Assembly: GCA_031761405.1 (NCBI GenBank)
Contig: JASEVX010000003.1
Coordinates: 110,251,543-110,315,542 of the forward strand
From: Serripes groenlandicus
Taxonomy: Eukaryota; Mollusca; Bivalvia; Cardiida; Cardiidae
Direction: 5' to 3'
DNA: 64,000 nucleotides
A program made the position numbers and the translations under genes. The notes below the pieces were generated by a model. That model had not been told where the DNA came from. It did no database searches and worked only from the letters and a program-made list of their open reading frames with translations. Below, piece after piece: positions 10,738 through 22,604 of the stretch (positions are counted from its first letter, which is position 1; each line of letters begins with the position of its first letter).

Positions 10738-10904
10738 TTAACCTTTTTCAACAAAACAAACGCGTCTGCAGCAAACGACATTTTGCCACACTGTTTTCCA
10801 CTATATTCAGTAATTATTCTTTCATTTACAGACAGTTTCCATTGCTTTGACTAAACTGTTCAAAGTCGTCTGCTATAGATTTGTTGTGCGCAGGAAAGTT
10901 TTAA
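10738..10904 (+). mobile_element. MITE family B, internally deleted, TTAA both sides
   Basis: TTAA at 10738-10741 and 10901-10904. The left arm (gtctgcagcaaacgac) and right half (gttcaaagtcgtctgct) are present, but most of the central hairpin is missing, giving 167 bp instead of about 230. Confidence 0.75.
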
Positions 10905-10954
10905 CGAGCGTTATTGTATACTCAATTCATGGCGGAAAATATTTGTATATAGAT

Positions 10955-11184
10955 ATAACCCTTTCCCTCATATAGACGCTTTCTGACGCCTCTGCAGCAG
11001 ACGGCTTTTTGAAAACATAGTGACAAAAGAAGATATTGCACAAAACGTGCAATTTCTCCTTTTGCCACAATGTTTTCCACTATTTGTCATAGGTTATCCA
11101 TTCAATTATGAAGATTTTCTATGTTTTGACAAAATACGTTCAAAGTCGTCTGTTGCAGAATAGTTGTATGAGGGAAAGGGATAA
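10955..11184 (+). mobile_element. MITE family B, full length, ATAA both sides
   Basis: 230 bp with intact ends CCCTTTCCCTCATATAGACG and CGTATGAGG-type, and the hairpin GCACaaaacGTGC. The flanks read ATAA on both sides (10955-10958 and 11181-11184) rather than TTAA, so this copy probably used a variant target. Confidence 0.9.
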
Positions 11185-11263
11185 CACTGTAGATGCAATG
11201 AACTCCCGACTACTCGAGCAAGTTATGATATGATCATAAATCGTTTAACTCGAATCATTTCCG

Positions 11264-11536
11264 AGTCCCGGTAGCGTTTCGGGCGGTCAATCCAGGGGTT
11301 GTGAGTTCAAACCCCAGCTCGGCCAACATTCTTTCCAACGTTTTGACAAAAGCCATTGTGACAAACGTCATTCGCTCCACCTATGGGCTAAACGGTCTAT
11401 GTGGAAAAGCAGCCAGTTGCTTGGAAGTATGTTGTGTGGAATATTGGGTGTGAGAAAGCAGGAAACAAAAGAGTAGGTGAACTGGCCGCCGTGATATGAA
11501 ACATTGTTGAAAACGGCGTTAATCAATCAATCAATT
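11264..11536 (+). mobile_element. SINE with tRNA-like head
   Basis: Head 'cccggtagcgtttcgggcgg' and B box 'gagttcaaacccc', a body with 'gacaaacgtcattcg', then 'aactggccgccgtgatatg', 'ttgaaaacggcgtt' and an (AATC)n tail. It is the same family as 3060-3339 and 33672-33971, read here on the plus strand. Confidence 0.8.
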
Positions 11537-11805
11537 GAATAATTTTCTGGAACGGATCTGTGTTTAAAAAAAAGTGTATAATTACAGTTATTCCTTTTGA
11601 TCGTTTGGGCATAAAAAAACAGTTGCTGTGTTGTTTTCATTATGTCATTGTTATAACTTGCTTGTTTTTTCATGTTACACACGTAAGTGCGGATGAGTTA
11701 TGGAGCTGACAAAACATGCAAGAAATAAGAACGATTTCAATGATCAGCCGAACACGTCAATAACTCGATATGTATTCAGAACCCCCATACCACTGCCGAT
11801 TTAAT

Positions 11806-12085
11806 AAGCCGAATAACGAGAAAACCAACATTGTGGACTCTGCGTAAAGTATCGACCCAGATCAGCCTAAGCATGCCCCCCGCGCGGGCTTACCCGGTCA
11901 AACACTTTTTTCGCCTACTGTGGATTTTCTGTTTCAGGAATCATTACTCTATACCTCTATACCCCTGAGGCTGATCTGGGTCGATACATTACGCATAGAC
12001 CATAAGGTTGGTTTTGCAATATTGCCGAATGCGAGGGTAAATAACGCCATCAAACAACAATTTTTTTTTTTTATGGAACGGCTTA
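11806..12085 (+). mobile_element. MITE family A, right end interrupted
   Basis: The left end is degraded (ATAACGAGAAAACC), a central segment between 'cctgagg' and 'ctgatctggg' is deleted, and the right end is split. After GGTTGGTTTT comes about 57 bp of foreign sequence (12018-12074), then the last part GGAACGGCTT. Confidence 0.75.
12018..12074 (+). repeat. Short dispersed repeat O with T-tract
   Basis: 'attgccgaatgcgagggtaa ... aacgccatcaaacaacaa' followed by 14 T. The reverse complement of 58630-58690 carries the same phrase ('atgccgagcgcgagggtaaa'). The T-run is at its right end. It interrupts a family A terminus. Confidence 0.6.
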
Positions 12086-12333
12086 ATTATGTATCACTGT
12101 CAAGTTATAGCGTCCGTTTTCTGGGTTGCAACAATAAGAACCATTTCGAAACAACTGACACAAATGATATACTAAGTACACGCTAAACTGTGCTATCGGT
12201 ATAACAACCTGCTAAACTGCCGAGCTCATCATTTGTAATAAAGGATGAATATAAAAAATAGAACAAAAATATAAACAGAATATGTCAACCATAGTCCATA
12301 TAAATACACCCACGTGGCAGACAACGTTTGATT

Positions 12334-12506
12334 TTGTTACGGCAAATGGAGAAAGAACTGCTTAAAAATGAGCAATTTCCCCTTTTGCCATAATGTCTCC
12401 AACTTTATTCAGCAAGTATTCTTTCATTTTTAGACAAGTTTCGATTTGAATAAATGCTGGCTATGTCGTGTGCTGCGTTGCTTGGTATATGTGGGAAATG
12501 GATAAA
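12334..12506 (+). mobile_element. MITE family B, 5'-truncated
   Basis: Starts inside the element at the central hairpin region (ggcaaatggagaaagaactg) and runs to a degraded right end, TATGTGGGAAATGGATAA. The left end is missing. Confidence 0.65.
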
Positions 12507-12578
12507 ATATTTGTTTACAGGATAACTATTATGTCATATCGATTTTGACGAAAACAAACACCTACCCTACACTTTATT

Positions 12579-12869
12579 GAACACTTTCCCACTTATAGAC
12601 GAAATTGTTGCAGACTACCTTTGAAAACATCGTGACAAAAGGGGAAATTGCTGATGATAAGCAATTCCACCTTTTGCCATAATTTTTCCAACTTTATTCA
12701 ACAAGTATATGTCTTATCGATTTTGACGAAAAAATAACATTCATCGTACTAGTAAAACATCATGATGAGCAATTTCTTCATTCGCCAGAATAATTCCAAC
12801 TTTACCATATTTTACCCGGATGTTTTCGAAATCGTCTGCGCAGATGTGTTGTATGCGGGCAAAGGTTAA
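12579..12869 (+). mobile_element. MITE family B, long diverged copy
   Basis: Left end GAACACTTTCCCAC, hairpin GAAATTGCtgatgataaGCAATTcc, and right end GTATGCGGGCAAAGGTTAA with TTAA at 12866-12869. A second hairpin-like segment (gatgagcaatttcttcattc) suggests partial internal duplication, which accounts for the 291-bp length. Confidence 0.7.
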
Positions 12870-12993
12870 CATATCTCTACAAATTGGCCAGCTTAAACGA
12901 AACCCTACCTGTATGGGATATGGCGACTTACGAGAGCCAGATCAGCCGGCGCTGAGACAGAGTGTTACAAGAAACGTCCTTCTTCGGAGACTA

Positions 12994-13170
12994 CTTTAAA
13001 AAAGGTAGTAATGGCTGCATGCCCTCATTTGTGCTCAATGTTGCGTGGTTAACATTACGACTGACTAGCTGATGTCAGGGTAAATGGTCCAGAAGTACTG
13101 AAAACTTATCCAGAATCGCCGTGATATAACTGGAATATTGTTGAAAGCGGTGTAAAACACCAAACAATCA
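12994..13170 (+). mobile_element. SINE family F with exact 14-bp duplication
   Basis: TTCTTCGGAGACTA at 12980-12993 and 13171-13184 bounds a 177-bp insert. The insert has 'ttaacattacgactgacta', 'cgtgatataactgga', 'gttgaaagcggtgtaaaaca' and the tail 'ccaaacaatca'. The perfect duplication indicates a fairly recent insertion. Confidence 0.9.
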
Positions 13171-13346
13171 TTCTTCGGAGACTAGTATTTCAAGTATTGT
13201 AGAAGTCACAGTTCAATGATAATGAACAACAAATGACTACGCAATGTAGTGACAATTGTCTGGAATTTTAAAAATCCTCAGATCCGTTATCACGTGGGCT
13301 GGCTCAGTTTCCTTTATGCAGTCTTCAATCTCTTTGGAACGCAGTC

Positions 13347-13683
13347 AGGGGCGTAGCTTTGCAATAATCAATGTGTAGGCCGTCTCGTGAGAAAATCAAC
13401 ATTGGGGACTCTGCGTAAAGTATCGACCCGGATCGGCCTACGCATGCCTACCCGGATAGACACTTTTCGCCTCCTGTGGATTTTCTGTTTCAGGAATTAC
13501 TACTCTATACATCTATCCCCCTAAGACGGAATATGTCGACCGGATCAGTTTGCGCGGACAGCGCAGGCTGATCTGGTCGATACATTACGCAGGTGTCTAT
13601 CGCCGCAGCTGCATTTTGGGGCATTTTGAGAAAAGATGTGTAGGCACGTGCCGACAGTGCCTAAAGGAAGCTACGCCCTTGGC
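13347..13683. mobile_element. Foldback repeat N, split by MITE-A
   Basis: The ends are GGGGCGTAGCTT (from about 13349) and AAGCTACGCCC (about 13669-13679), inverted relative to each other. With the family A insert removed the element is under 100 bp. Confidence 0.6.
13381..13635 (+). mobile_element. MITE family A, multimer-type right end
   Basis: The right side ends in 'gtgtctatcgccgcagctg', the junction seen inside the A dimers and trimer, not in the normal outer terminus. The 10-mer ATGTGTAGGC lies on both sides (13371-13380 and 13636-13645), so the whole block inserted or was copied as one piece. Confidence 0.75.
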
Positions 13684-14029
13684 TGTAAACTCTAGATTCT
13701 GAAGGTGGTCACAGGTGTCGGGAATTCTAATTCCCATCGTTATTAATCTTTATTTGTAATCTGGGATGAAATGACGTTTTGATCATCGCCATGTAAAATG
13801 GCGCTTAATTGCAATAGAAAACCCGGGAGACTCTGGTGAGTTTGTACAGTTTAAAAGGCTTATCAGTGACTTGTTCTTGTTTAAAAATGAATGGTCAATT
13901 AATTGAATTCATTTCTATGTTTGCATGGGAGATGGGTTATTGATACCATCACACATGATAGGATAAATGTATTTTTTCTTTACCTTGACCGAATAACAAT
14001 TATGGCTTGTTTTAGTAGAGACCATCATT
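13684..14029. other. No gene seen
   Basis: AT-rich DNA with no recognised element. Confidence 0.4.
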
Positions 14030-14230
14030 TTAACTCTTTTGCTGCCAAAGGCAATACAAGACTTTTGTAAACAATACGGATTCAGGTAACAAGCTGCCTT
14101 TCCTGAAATCTGCATTGTTTGACACGTAGACATTTAATTTTAACAAATTTCCTGTTGGACGATAAATGGAGTGGTCCAATTTTCAACATGGAAGAGTCGA
14201 CTGTGTGAAATTCGGCAGTGAAAGGGTTAA
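14030..14230 (-). mobile_element. MITE family C copy 1, TTAA both sides
   Basis: TTAA at 14030-14033 and 14227-14230. Read on the minus strand it matches 39100-39312 (ends CCCTTTCACTGCCGAATTTC and ...GGCAGCAAAAGAG). The central palindrome is decayed (gattcaggtaacaagctgcc / ctgaaatctgc). Confidence 0.75.
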
Positions 14231-14571
14231 GCATATATTAATGACATACACACACTTAATAAGTAAGTTCTTTTGTATTAGTTTGAATCTAAGCAGCATA
14301 CTGGTCTCATGTAATAGAATCAATGGCTGGGCATTAACAAACATAAAAACGTCCAGGTACTTTCGTTCAAAACGCGTTCATTTATAATTTCACAGTTTGC
14401 CATTCTTACAACAGAGAGCACCTTTGATGCGGACACATATTAGAAACATCAATTGAATTTATTTTTCATATTTGTTCTTCGCAGCATCAAGTTCTATTGC
14501 GCAACATAATGCTGATTAAAATCATTTGGAAATGAGATATTATTCTTATGAACAGAGCACCGTTCATTATT
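14231..14571. other. No gene seen
   Basis: AT-rich lead-in to the minisatellite, without recognised elements. Confidence 0.4.
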
Positions 14572-16743
14572 CATCAGTTTATGTCTGATAAGTGGGTGCT
14601 TTTGTGAACATCAGATTTTCTCTGATAAGAAGGTATGCATGTACATCAGTTTGTTTCTGATAGGTGGTTGCTTGTGTGAACATCAATTTATGTTAGATGA
14701 GTGTGTGCTTTTGTGAACGTCAATTTATGTCTGATAAGTGGTTGCTTTTGTGAACATCAATTTACGTTAGATGAGTGTGTGCTTTTGTGAACATCAATTT
14801 ATGTCTGATAAGTGGTTGCTTTTGTGAACATCAATTTACGTTAGATGAGTGTGTGCTTTTGTGAACATCAATTTATGTCTGATAAGTGGTTGCTTTTGTG
14901 AACATCAGTTTATGTCTGATAAGTGGTTGCCTTTGTGAACATCAGTTTATGTCTGATAAAGTGGTTGCTTTTGTGAACATCAGTTTATGTCTGATAAGTG
15001 GTTGCTTTTGTGAACATCAGTTTATGTCTGATAAGTGGGTGCTTTTGTGAGCATCAGTTTATGTCTGATAAGTGGTTGCTTTTGTGAGCATCAGTTTATG
15101 TCTGATAAGTGGTTGCTTTTGTGAGCATCAGTTTATGTCTGATAAGTGGTTGCTTTTGTGAACATCAGTTTATGTCTAATAAGTGGTTGCTTTTGTGAAC
15201 ATCAGTTTATGTCTAATAAGTGGATGATTTTGTGAACATCAGTTTATGTCTAATAAGTGGGTGCTTTTGTGAACATCAGTTTAATTCTGATAAGTGGGTG
15301 CTTTTGTGAATATCAGTTTATGTCTGATAAGTGGGGGCTTTTGAAGAAATCAGTTTATGTCTGATAAGTGGGGGCTTTTGAAGAAATCAGTTTATGTCTG
15401 ATAAGTGGTTGCCTTTGTGAACATCAGTTTATGTCTGATAAGTGGCTGCTTTTGAGAACATGAATTTATGTCTGATAAGTGGGTGCTTTTGTGAACATCA
15501 GTTTATGTCTGATAAGTGGGTGCTTTTGTGAACATCAGTTTATGTCTGATAAGTGGTTGCTTTTGTGAACATCAGTTTATGTCTGATAAGGGGCTGCTTT
15601 TGAGAACATCAGTTTATGTCTAATAAGTGGTTGCTTTTGTTAACATCAGTTTATGTCTAATAAGTGGATGCTTTTGTGAACATCAGTTTATGTCTAATAA
15701 GTGGGTGCTTTTGTGAACATCAGTTTAATTCTGATAAGTGGGTGCTTTTGTGAATATCAGTTTATGTCTGATAAGTGCGGGCTTTTGAAGAAATCAGTTT
15801 ATGTCTGATAAGTGGGTGCTTTTGTGAGCATCAGTTTATGTCTGATAAGTGGTTGCCTTTGTGAACATCAGTTTATGTCTGATAAGTGGCTGCTTTTGAG
15901 AACATCAGTTTATGTCTGATAAGTGGGTGCTTTTGTGAACATCAGTTTATGTCTGATAAGTGGGTGCTTTTGTGAACATCAGTTTATGTCTGATAAGTGG
16001 GTGCTTTTGGGAACATCAGTTTATGTCTAATAAGTGGGTGCTTTTGTGAACATCAGTTTTATCTGATAAGTGGGTGCTTTTGTGAGAATCAGATTTGTTC
16101 TGATAAGTAGGTATGCATGTACATCAGATTTTCTCTGATAAGTAGGTATGCATGTACATCAGTTTCTGTCTGATAAGTGGGTATACATCAGTTTTTGTCT
16201 GATAAGTGGGTATACACCCGTTTTTGTCTGATAAGTGGGTATACATCAGTTTTTGTCTGATAAGTAGGTATACATCAGGTTTTGTCTGATAAGCGGGGTA
16301 AACATCATTTTATGTCTGATAAGCGGATACTATAGGGAATATACACCATTTCTGTTATCTGTCAAGCGGTATTCATCAGTTTTTGACTGATAAGCGGGTA
16401 CTTTTATGAATAAACATCAGGTTTCGTCTGATAAGCCGGTACCTTTATGAATATATCAGTTTTTGTCTGATAAGCGGATACTTTTACAAATTTATATCAG
16501 TTTTTGTCTGATAAGCGGATACTTTTATGAATATATATCCGTTTTTGTCTGATGATCGGATACTTTTATGAATATATATCCGTTTTTGTCTGATAAGCGG
16601 ATACTTTTATGAATATATATCCGTTTTTGTCTGATAAGCGGATACTTTTATGAATATATATCCGTTTTTGTCTGATAATCGGATACTTTTATGAATATAT
16701 ATCAGTTTTTGTCTGATAAGCGGATACTTTTATGAATATATAT
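14572..16743 (+). repeat. Minisatellite, 37-bp unit grading into 40-bp unit
   Basis: About 55-60 tandem copies of 'catcagtttatgtctgataa' plus 'gtggttgcttttgtgaa' (37 bp). From about 16370 the unit becomes 'gtctgataagcggatacttt' plus 'tatgaatatatatccgtttt' (40 bp). Near 14680-14880 a two-unit alternation (74 bp) occurs, and a multi-unit block near 15214 is repeated 444 bp later. No long frame, so probably not coding. Confidence 0.95.
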
Positions 16744-16935
16744 CGAGTAAACACGTTACTAAAGGCTATCTGCTTTGGAACTGGCTATTTTCTACGATGC
16801 ATGTATAGGTATTCCGTGCAATAACAACGTCATTTATACCAGACCAAATACTTCGCTGTACGTATAAATACGGGCGTTCGGAATTTAGGTTCAGTTCTAA
16901 TGAGATTGATGCAATAATTAAAGGAAACATCGTAT
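16744..16935 (+). repeat. Direct repeat, first copy, at minisatellite edge
   Basis: Runs from 'cgagtaaacacgttactaaa' to 'gaaacatcgtat' and is nearly identical to 16987-17188. It lacks two short inserts present in the second copy (ACATGC near the start, and a few TA-rich bases after 'gtacgtat'). Confidence 0.9.
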
Positions 16936-16986
16936 GTTTTTGTGAATATACGGGCAGATATTAGTTTCCTTGGTCGCTAACAAGAG

Positions 16987-17188
16987 CGAGTAAACACGTT
17001 ACTAAAGGCTATCTGCTTTGGAACTGGCTATTTTCTACGATGCATGTATAGGTACATGCATTCCGTGCAATAACAACGTCATTTATACCAGACCAAATAC
17101 TTCGCTGTACGTATATTTATATACGGGCGTTCGGAATTTAGGTTCAGTTCTAATGAGATTGATGCAATAATTAAAAGAAACATCGTAT
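16987..17188 (+). repeat. Direct repeat, second copy
   Basis: About 202 bp, aligned end to end with 16744-16935 apart from short indels and one or two substitutions. The pair indicates a recent local duplication next to the tandem array. Confidence 0.9.
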
Positions 17189-17491
17189 AAGAGAAGTCGT
17201 AAAGATAGCGTGTTTGATATTTTGTGTTGGATTGACAAATTTAGATTAATCATCTTCATTAAAGCAGCGAGGTACCCTTAAAAAACGCACAAATTACACA
17301 ACAATTTTCAGAGAGAAAATATCGAATAGATACCAAAGAAATCCAACAATAATTCTCATAAAGGAAATAAATTGTTATCGCAGGAAGAGAACCTGATGTC
17401 GTCTGAAACCGTTCACGATAAAAGAGAGAGATCTAGACATTCATTTAATAAGCGATGTTTTACTCTTCTGAAAGATAGTCGCGTCAATTAC
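17189..17491. other. No gene seen
   Basis: AT-rich DNA with no recognised element. Confidence 0.4.
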
Positions 17492-17591
17492 TTAACACTT
17501 TCCCCACATACAAACGTTTTCTGACGCCTCTGTGGCCGCAATGTTTTCAATGTCGTCTTTTGCAGTTTTGTTGAATTAGGGAAAGAGTTAA
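17492..17591 (+). mobile_element. MITE family B, 100-bp deletion derivative
   Basis: TTAA at 17492-17495 and 17588-17591. Ends CACTTTCCCCACATACAAAC and AATTAGGGAAAGAG. The centre is deleted from the GCCTCTG block to the TCGTCTTTTGCAG block, so both termini remain with no hairpin. Confidence 0.75.
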
Positions 17592-17610
17592 CGATCATCT
17601 TGGAAAAAAA

Positions 17611-17843
17611 ACGTAACATGAGAAAACTCTGCGTAAAATGTATCGACCCGCATCAGTCTAAGCATGCCGCGCAGGCTCACCCGGACAGACACTTTTCGCC
17701 TCCTGTGGATTTTCTGTTTCATGAATCATTACTCTATACCTCTATCCTCCTGAGACGTGATGTGTCGGCCCAGATTAGCCTGGCTGATCTGGGTCGATAC
17801 ATTACGCAGAGGCCTTTATGTTGGTTTTCTCGCGGGTCGGCTC
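17611..17843 (+). mobile_element. MITE family A copy
   Basis: The left end is partly deleted (ACATGAGAAAACTCTGCG) and the right end is complete (GGTTTTCTCGCGGGTCGGCTC). The core is present but lacks the 'gcgcggactgcgcag' part of the second arm. Confidence 0.82.
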
Positions 17844-17909
17844 ACATATAAAAGCAGTCTTATCGTTAATTGAGCCAGGTCACTCGAAACGCAACCTTTC
17901 GGGACTTTG

Positions 17910-18010
17910 CGACCAGTGAAGATCCAGATCAGGTTGAGTTTCCGGGTAGTCTAATCCAGGTATTCAGTGTTCACCATTCAGTCAAACAGACATCCCGGAA
18001 GTATCTAACG
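17910..18010 (-). repeat. Dispersed repeat I fragment
   Basis: 'ttgcgaccagtgaagatcca' followed by 'gatcagg' matches the reverse complement of the right end of the repeat at 55118-55246. The rest is too diverged to bound firmly. Confidence 0.35.
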
Positions 18011-18270
18011 ACTGGTTGTGACAACCAAAATATTTACAAATATACAGATGTTTTTTACGTGACGTGGCTCGGTTATCAGTCGGAACTCCTCGGTGTTTGT
18101 TGTGTCCAAGTCTATCTATAACGAGACGCACACGCTTTACTTTATCACTTCAGGATTCAAGAGACCAAAGCATGAAAATTGAAGCTTCACGTAGAACTTA
18201 GAATATTGATTGCGCCACGCCAACACCAAATTTCGGAAGGTTTTAATTTAATGGTAATTGCAACGAACAT

Positions 18271-18380
18271 GCACATTGTGGAAAAAGGAGAAATTGCACG
18301 TTTTGTGCAATTTCTTCTTTTGTCACTATGTTTTCAAAAAGCCATCTGCTGCAGAGGCGTCAGAAAGCTTGTAAAAGTAG
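18271..18380 (-). mobile_element. MITE family B, half copy
   Basis: Hairpin GAAATTGCACgttttGTGCAATTTC and the arm 'gccatctgctgcagaggcgt' are present. The terminal CCCTTTCCC end and the other half are missing. Confidence 0.75.
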
Positions 18381-18936
18381 GTTTTTGATCAGATTTAACG
18401 GGTATCGAAACGTTTCCGGGATGCGTTTACGAACAAGAACGATCAAAATTAAACTTCGCCGAGGCACAGGCTGATCTGGATGATATGTGGTCGTATGGAA
18501 CTGAAGGGCAGTTTTTGTGAGTGTTGGCAAATATGATTTCACATATTGAAAGTTATATTGCTGTCTGCAGCAAATGAAGTCTGTAAGACTATTGAACAAC
18601 TGATAATAACACATTTGTTCTACCCATTTGAATATTTGTATTCTATAGACCACATGTGTCACCTTCATGTCAAAATGGTCGTTGTCAACAATATACCAAT
18701 AAGGAAAGAAAATGTACCGTTTTGCAAATTGTGAATCTATGGTCTTACGGAAACGGAGACACATTAATAACCCCGTTTTGAATGGTACGCCCAGATAAGA
18801 TTCAATGTCATATAGCGTTTAAATTATCATCTTCTCCCTGAACGCTGTCATGGTAACGACTATTTTAAGGTCTCAAACACGCGTCAACATGATTCTTATA
18901 ATCTTATAATATTTATTTGAAAAAGGTTTTGTTTTT
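18381..18936. other. No gene seen; trace of repeat I
   Basis: The phrase 'caggctgatctggatgatat' near 18468 resembles the inner right arm of repeat I. The overlapping frames here have no recognised domain. Confidence 0.35.
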
Positions 18937-20208
<1,272 letters not shown>

Positions 20209-20282
20209 ACGTTCGGGTCATACCAAACTCTTTAAAATGGCATAAATTGCTTCACTCCTCTAGGTCAAGGTTGTAGGAACAG
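20209..20282 (+). mobile_element. SINE family F, 5' fragment
   Basis: 'cgggtcataccaaactcttt' and 'aaaatggcataaattgct' align with the first third of the element at 31595-31790. The rest is missing, and a 42-bp array follows. Confidence 0.5.
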
Positions 20283-20300
20283 CATTACGAGTAATGCATT

Positions 20301-21250
20301 GGTGGGAGAATACCGTGATACATCGGTGGAAGGATAAATAATACCGATAGAATACCGTGATACATCGGTGGAAGGATAAATAATACCGATAGAATACCGT
20401 GATACATCGGTGGAAGGATAAATAATACCGATAGAATACTGTGATACATCGGTAGAAGGATAAATAATACCGATAGAATACCGTGATACATCGGTGGAAG
20501 GATAAATACGATAGAATACCGTGATACATCATGGAAGGATAAATAATACCGATAGAATACCGTGATACATCGGTAGAAGGATAAATAATACCGATAGAAT
20601 ACCGTTATACATCGGTGGAAGGATAAATAATACCGATAGAATACCGTGATACATCATGAAAGGATAAATAATACCGATAGAATACCGTGATACATCATGA
20701 AAGGATAAATAATACCGATAGAATATCGTGATACATCTTGAAAGGATAAATAATACCGATATAATACCGTGATGCATCATGGAAGTATAATAATACCGAT
20801 ATAATACCGTGATACACCATGGAAGGATAAATAATACCGATAGAATATCATGATACATCTTGAAAGAATAAATAATACCAAGTGAATACCGTGATACATC
20901 ATAAAAGGATAAATAATACCGATATAATACCGTGATACATCATGAAAGGATAAATTATACCGATAGAATACCGTGATACATCATGGAAGAATAAATAATA
21001 CCGATATAATGCCGTGATGCATCCAACCCCATTATCTTGTATATTGGGATAATAAAATATGTTTAAACTAAACTAAACTAAACTATGAAAGGATAAATAA
21101 TACCGATATAATACCGTGATACATCTTGAAAGGATAAATAATACCGATATAATACCGTGATGCATCATGGAAGGATAAATTATACCGATAGAATACCGTG
21201 ATACATCATGGAAGAATAAATAATACCGATATAATGCCGTGATACATTGT
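20301..21250 (+). repeat. Minisatellite, 41-42 bp unit
   Basis: About 21 units of 'ccgtgatacatcggtggaag' plus 'gataaataataccgatagaata'. The 42-bp form is a multiple of three and keeps frames open on the minus strand (repeated YHGILSVLFIL). A 41-bp variant (catcatgaaagg) dominates the right half. A 61-bp foreign piece interrupts the array at 21024. Confidence 0.95.
21024..21084 (+). mobile_element. LINE 3' tail inserted in minisatellite
   Basis: 'accccattatcttgtatatt', 'gggataataaaatatg' and four AAACT steps interrupt the array units precisely. The end looks like the tail of a non-LTR retrotransposon with a short tandem 3' repeat, heavily 5'-truncated. No clear target duplication is visible inside the array. 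Confidence 0.65.
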
Positions 21251-22604
21251 TGAACACAGGATAAGATACCATTCAAACAAACCTGGCTAGTAACTTTATC
21301 TTACTAAGAACACTTCATTAAAATGAACACAATAACAGATCTCCCTCTACCAGTAATGATTGACTAGCCCTGCTAGATTTCCAGGCACACCAATAATTGT
21401 ACTGTCGTCGTCATGGTACTGTTGTTATCGCATCTGGTGATTTAGATTTATAATGCATCTGCATACATTTCGGTTGTTATTAGCCTGTGCTTCGCACCCT
21501 CGTTTTCCGTCTTAATATGTATTATAAAACGTCTCGCAATACATGTTCTACAGGTATCAAAATGTACAATACCTTCGCGTTATGTAACGTATCTGTGTGA
21601 GGTAATTATATGAGCTTACTCGATATATGCTTATGTTGGAACTGGCAGGCTCAACTGAATTGAAAATAGTGTATAAACAAACAAATAACCATTATATTTA
21701 TTGTTAAAACTTGTGTGTCTATGTTTTGTCAAAGCTATCACTTGACTGTTAAAGATATGTGTGACGTACGGCTAGTTGTAACAGTAACGTATGATGAACA
21801 CTTTTTGAAAGCTACAGACTCACCAGGAACGTGCGTGTGAACATTGGATTATCTCACTTAAATCTACAACATTAGAAACCCACTAAGGACACTAATGAGA
21901 ACGATGTCTTGAAATTCAAATATCTAATAAATTCTTAAATCTTAGAAAAAACATAATCACTCAACAGCATGCAAATGCAAATCCCTGATAGCTAATAAAT
22001 GTTGTGAATGCAAATTCACTTTTGTTTGAATAATCATTACAACAGTTATGTTGTATCGCAATGAAAGCGCATTCAGCAAATTCTACTTTAATTTCCATAT
22101 TTGGTGAGTAAACACGCAAAGACAATGTGCGAATCAGTTACCTAGACATATCAAATATGTAATGACAATAGTTATAGGTAATAAGATTAATTGAATTTAC
22201 ATCTACATAATCGGATTGTATTTAATGTGTATGAAAACAAAGGAAAATGGTCCATCCTAGTCTATTTCGAGGAGCATTATCTATATGTATATGTGTGTGA
22301 GTATATAGTTTTGTGTTCTCATGTATTTCTGTGTAAATGTAAGATTATATATGTGCATATGTATGTGTGTATGTGTATATTTATATGCATATATATGTTT
22401 ATGTATATGTGTGTATTCATGTCTTTGTATGACTATTTTGATACATACCCGTGTGTGATATAATTTCCATCGCCAATATTTCTCAGTGTTATGTTTGTTG
22501 GTATACATATCTGAATATGTTTGAAAAACGTGCGGTATGCTGACGGATGTTGTATTATATGTTGTAAATGTTGTTATGGGTCGATGGCCTTAAATCAATA
22601 ACAT
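21251..22604. other. No gene seen; TG/TA-rich patch
   Basis: AT-rich DNA. At about 22276-22420 there is an irregular (TA/TG)n patch (tatatgtatatgtgtgtgag) that keeps frames open on both strands. I recognise no domain. Confidence 0.45.

Noticed and set aside
14572..16743. Possible CRISPR array
   Set aside because: Units are contiguous and similar throughout, with no unique spacers; it is a minisatellite in eukaryotic DNA.
20260..21276. Minus-strand frames with YHGILSVLFIL repeats
   Set aside because: By-product of the 42-bp minisatellite; the frames break where 41-bp units occur.
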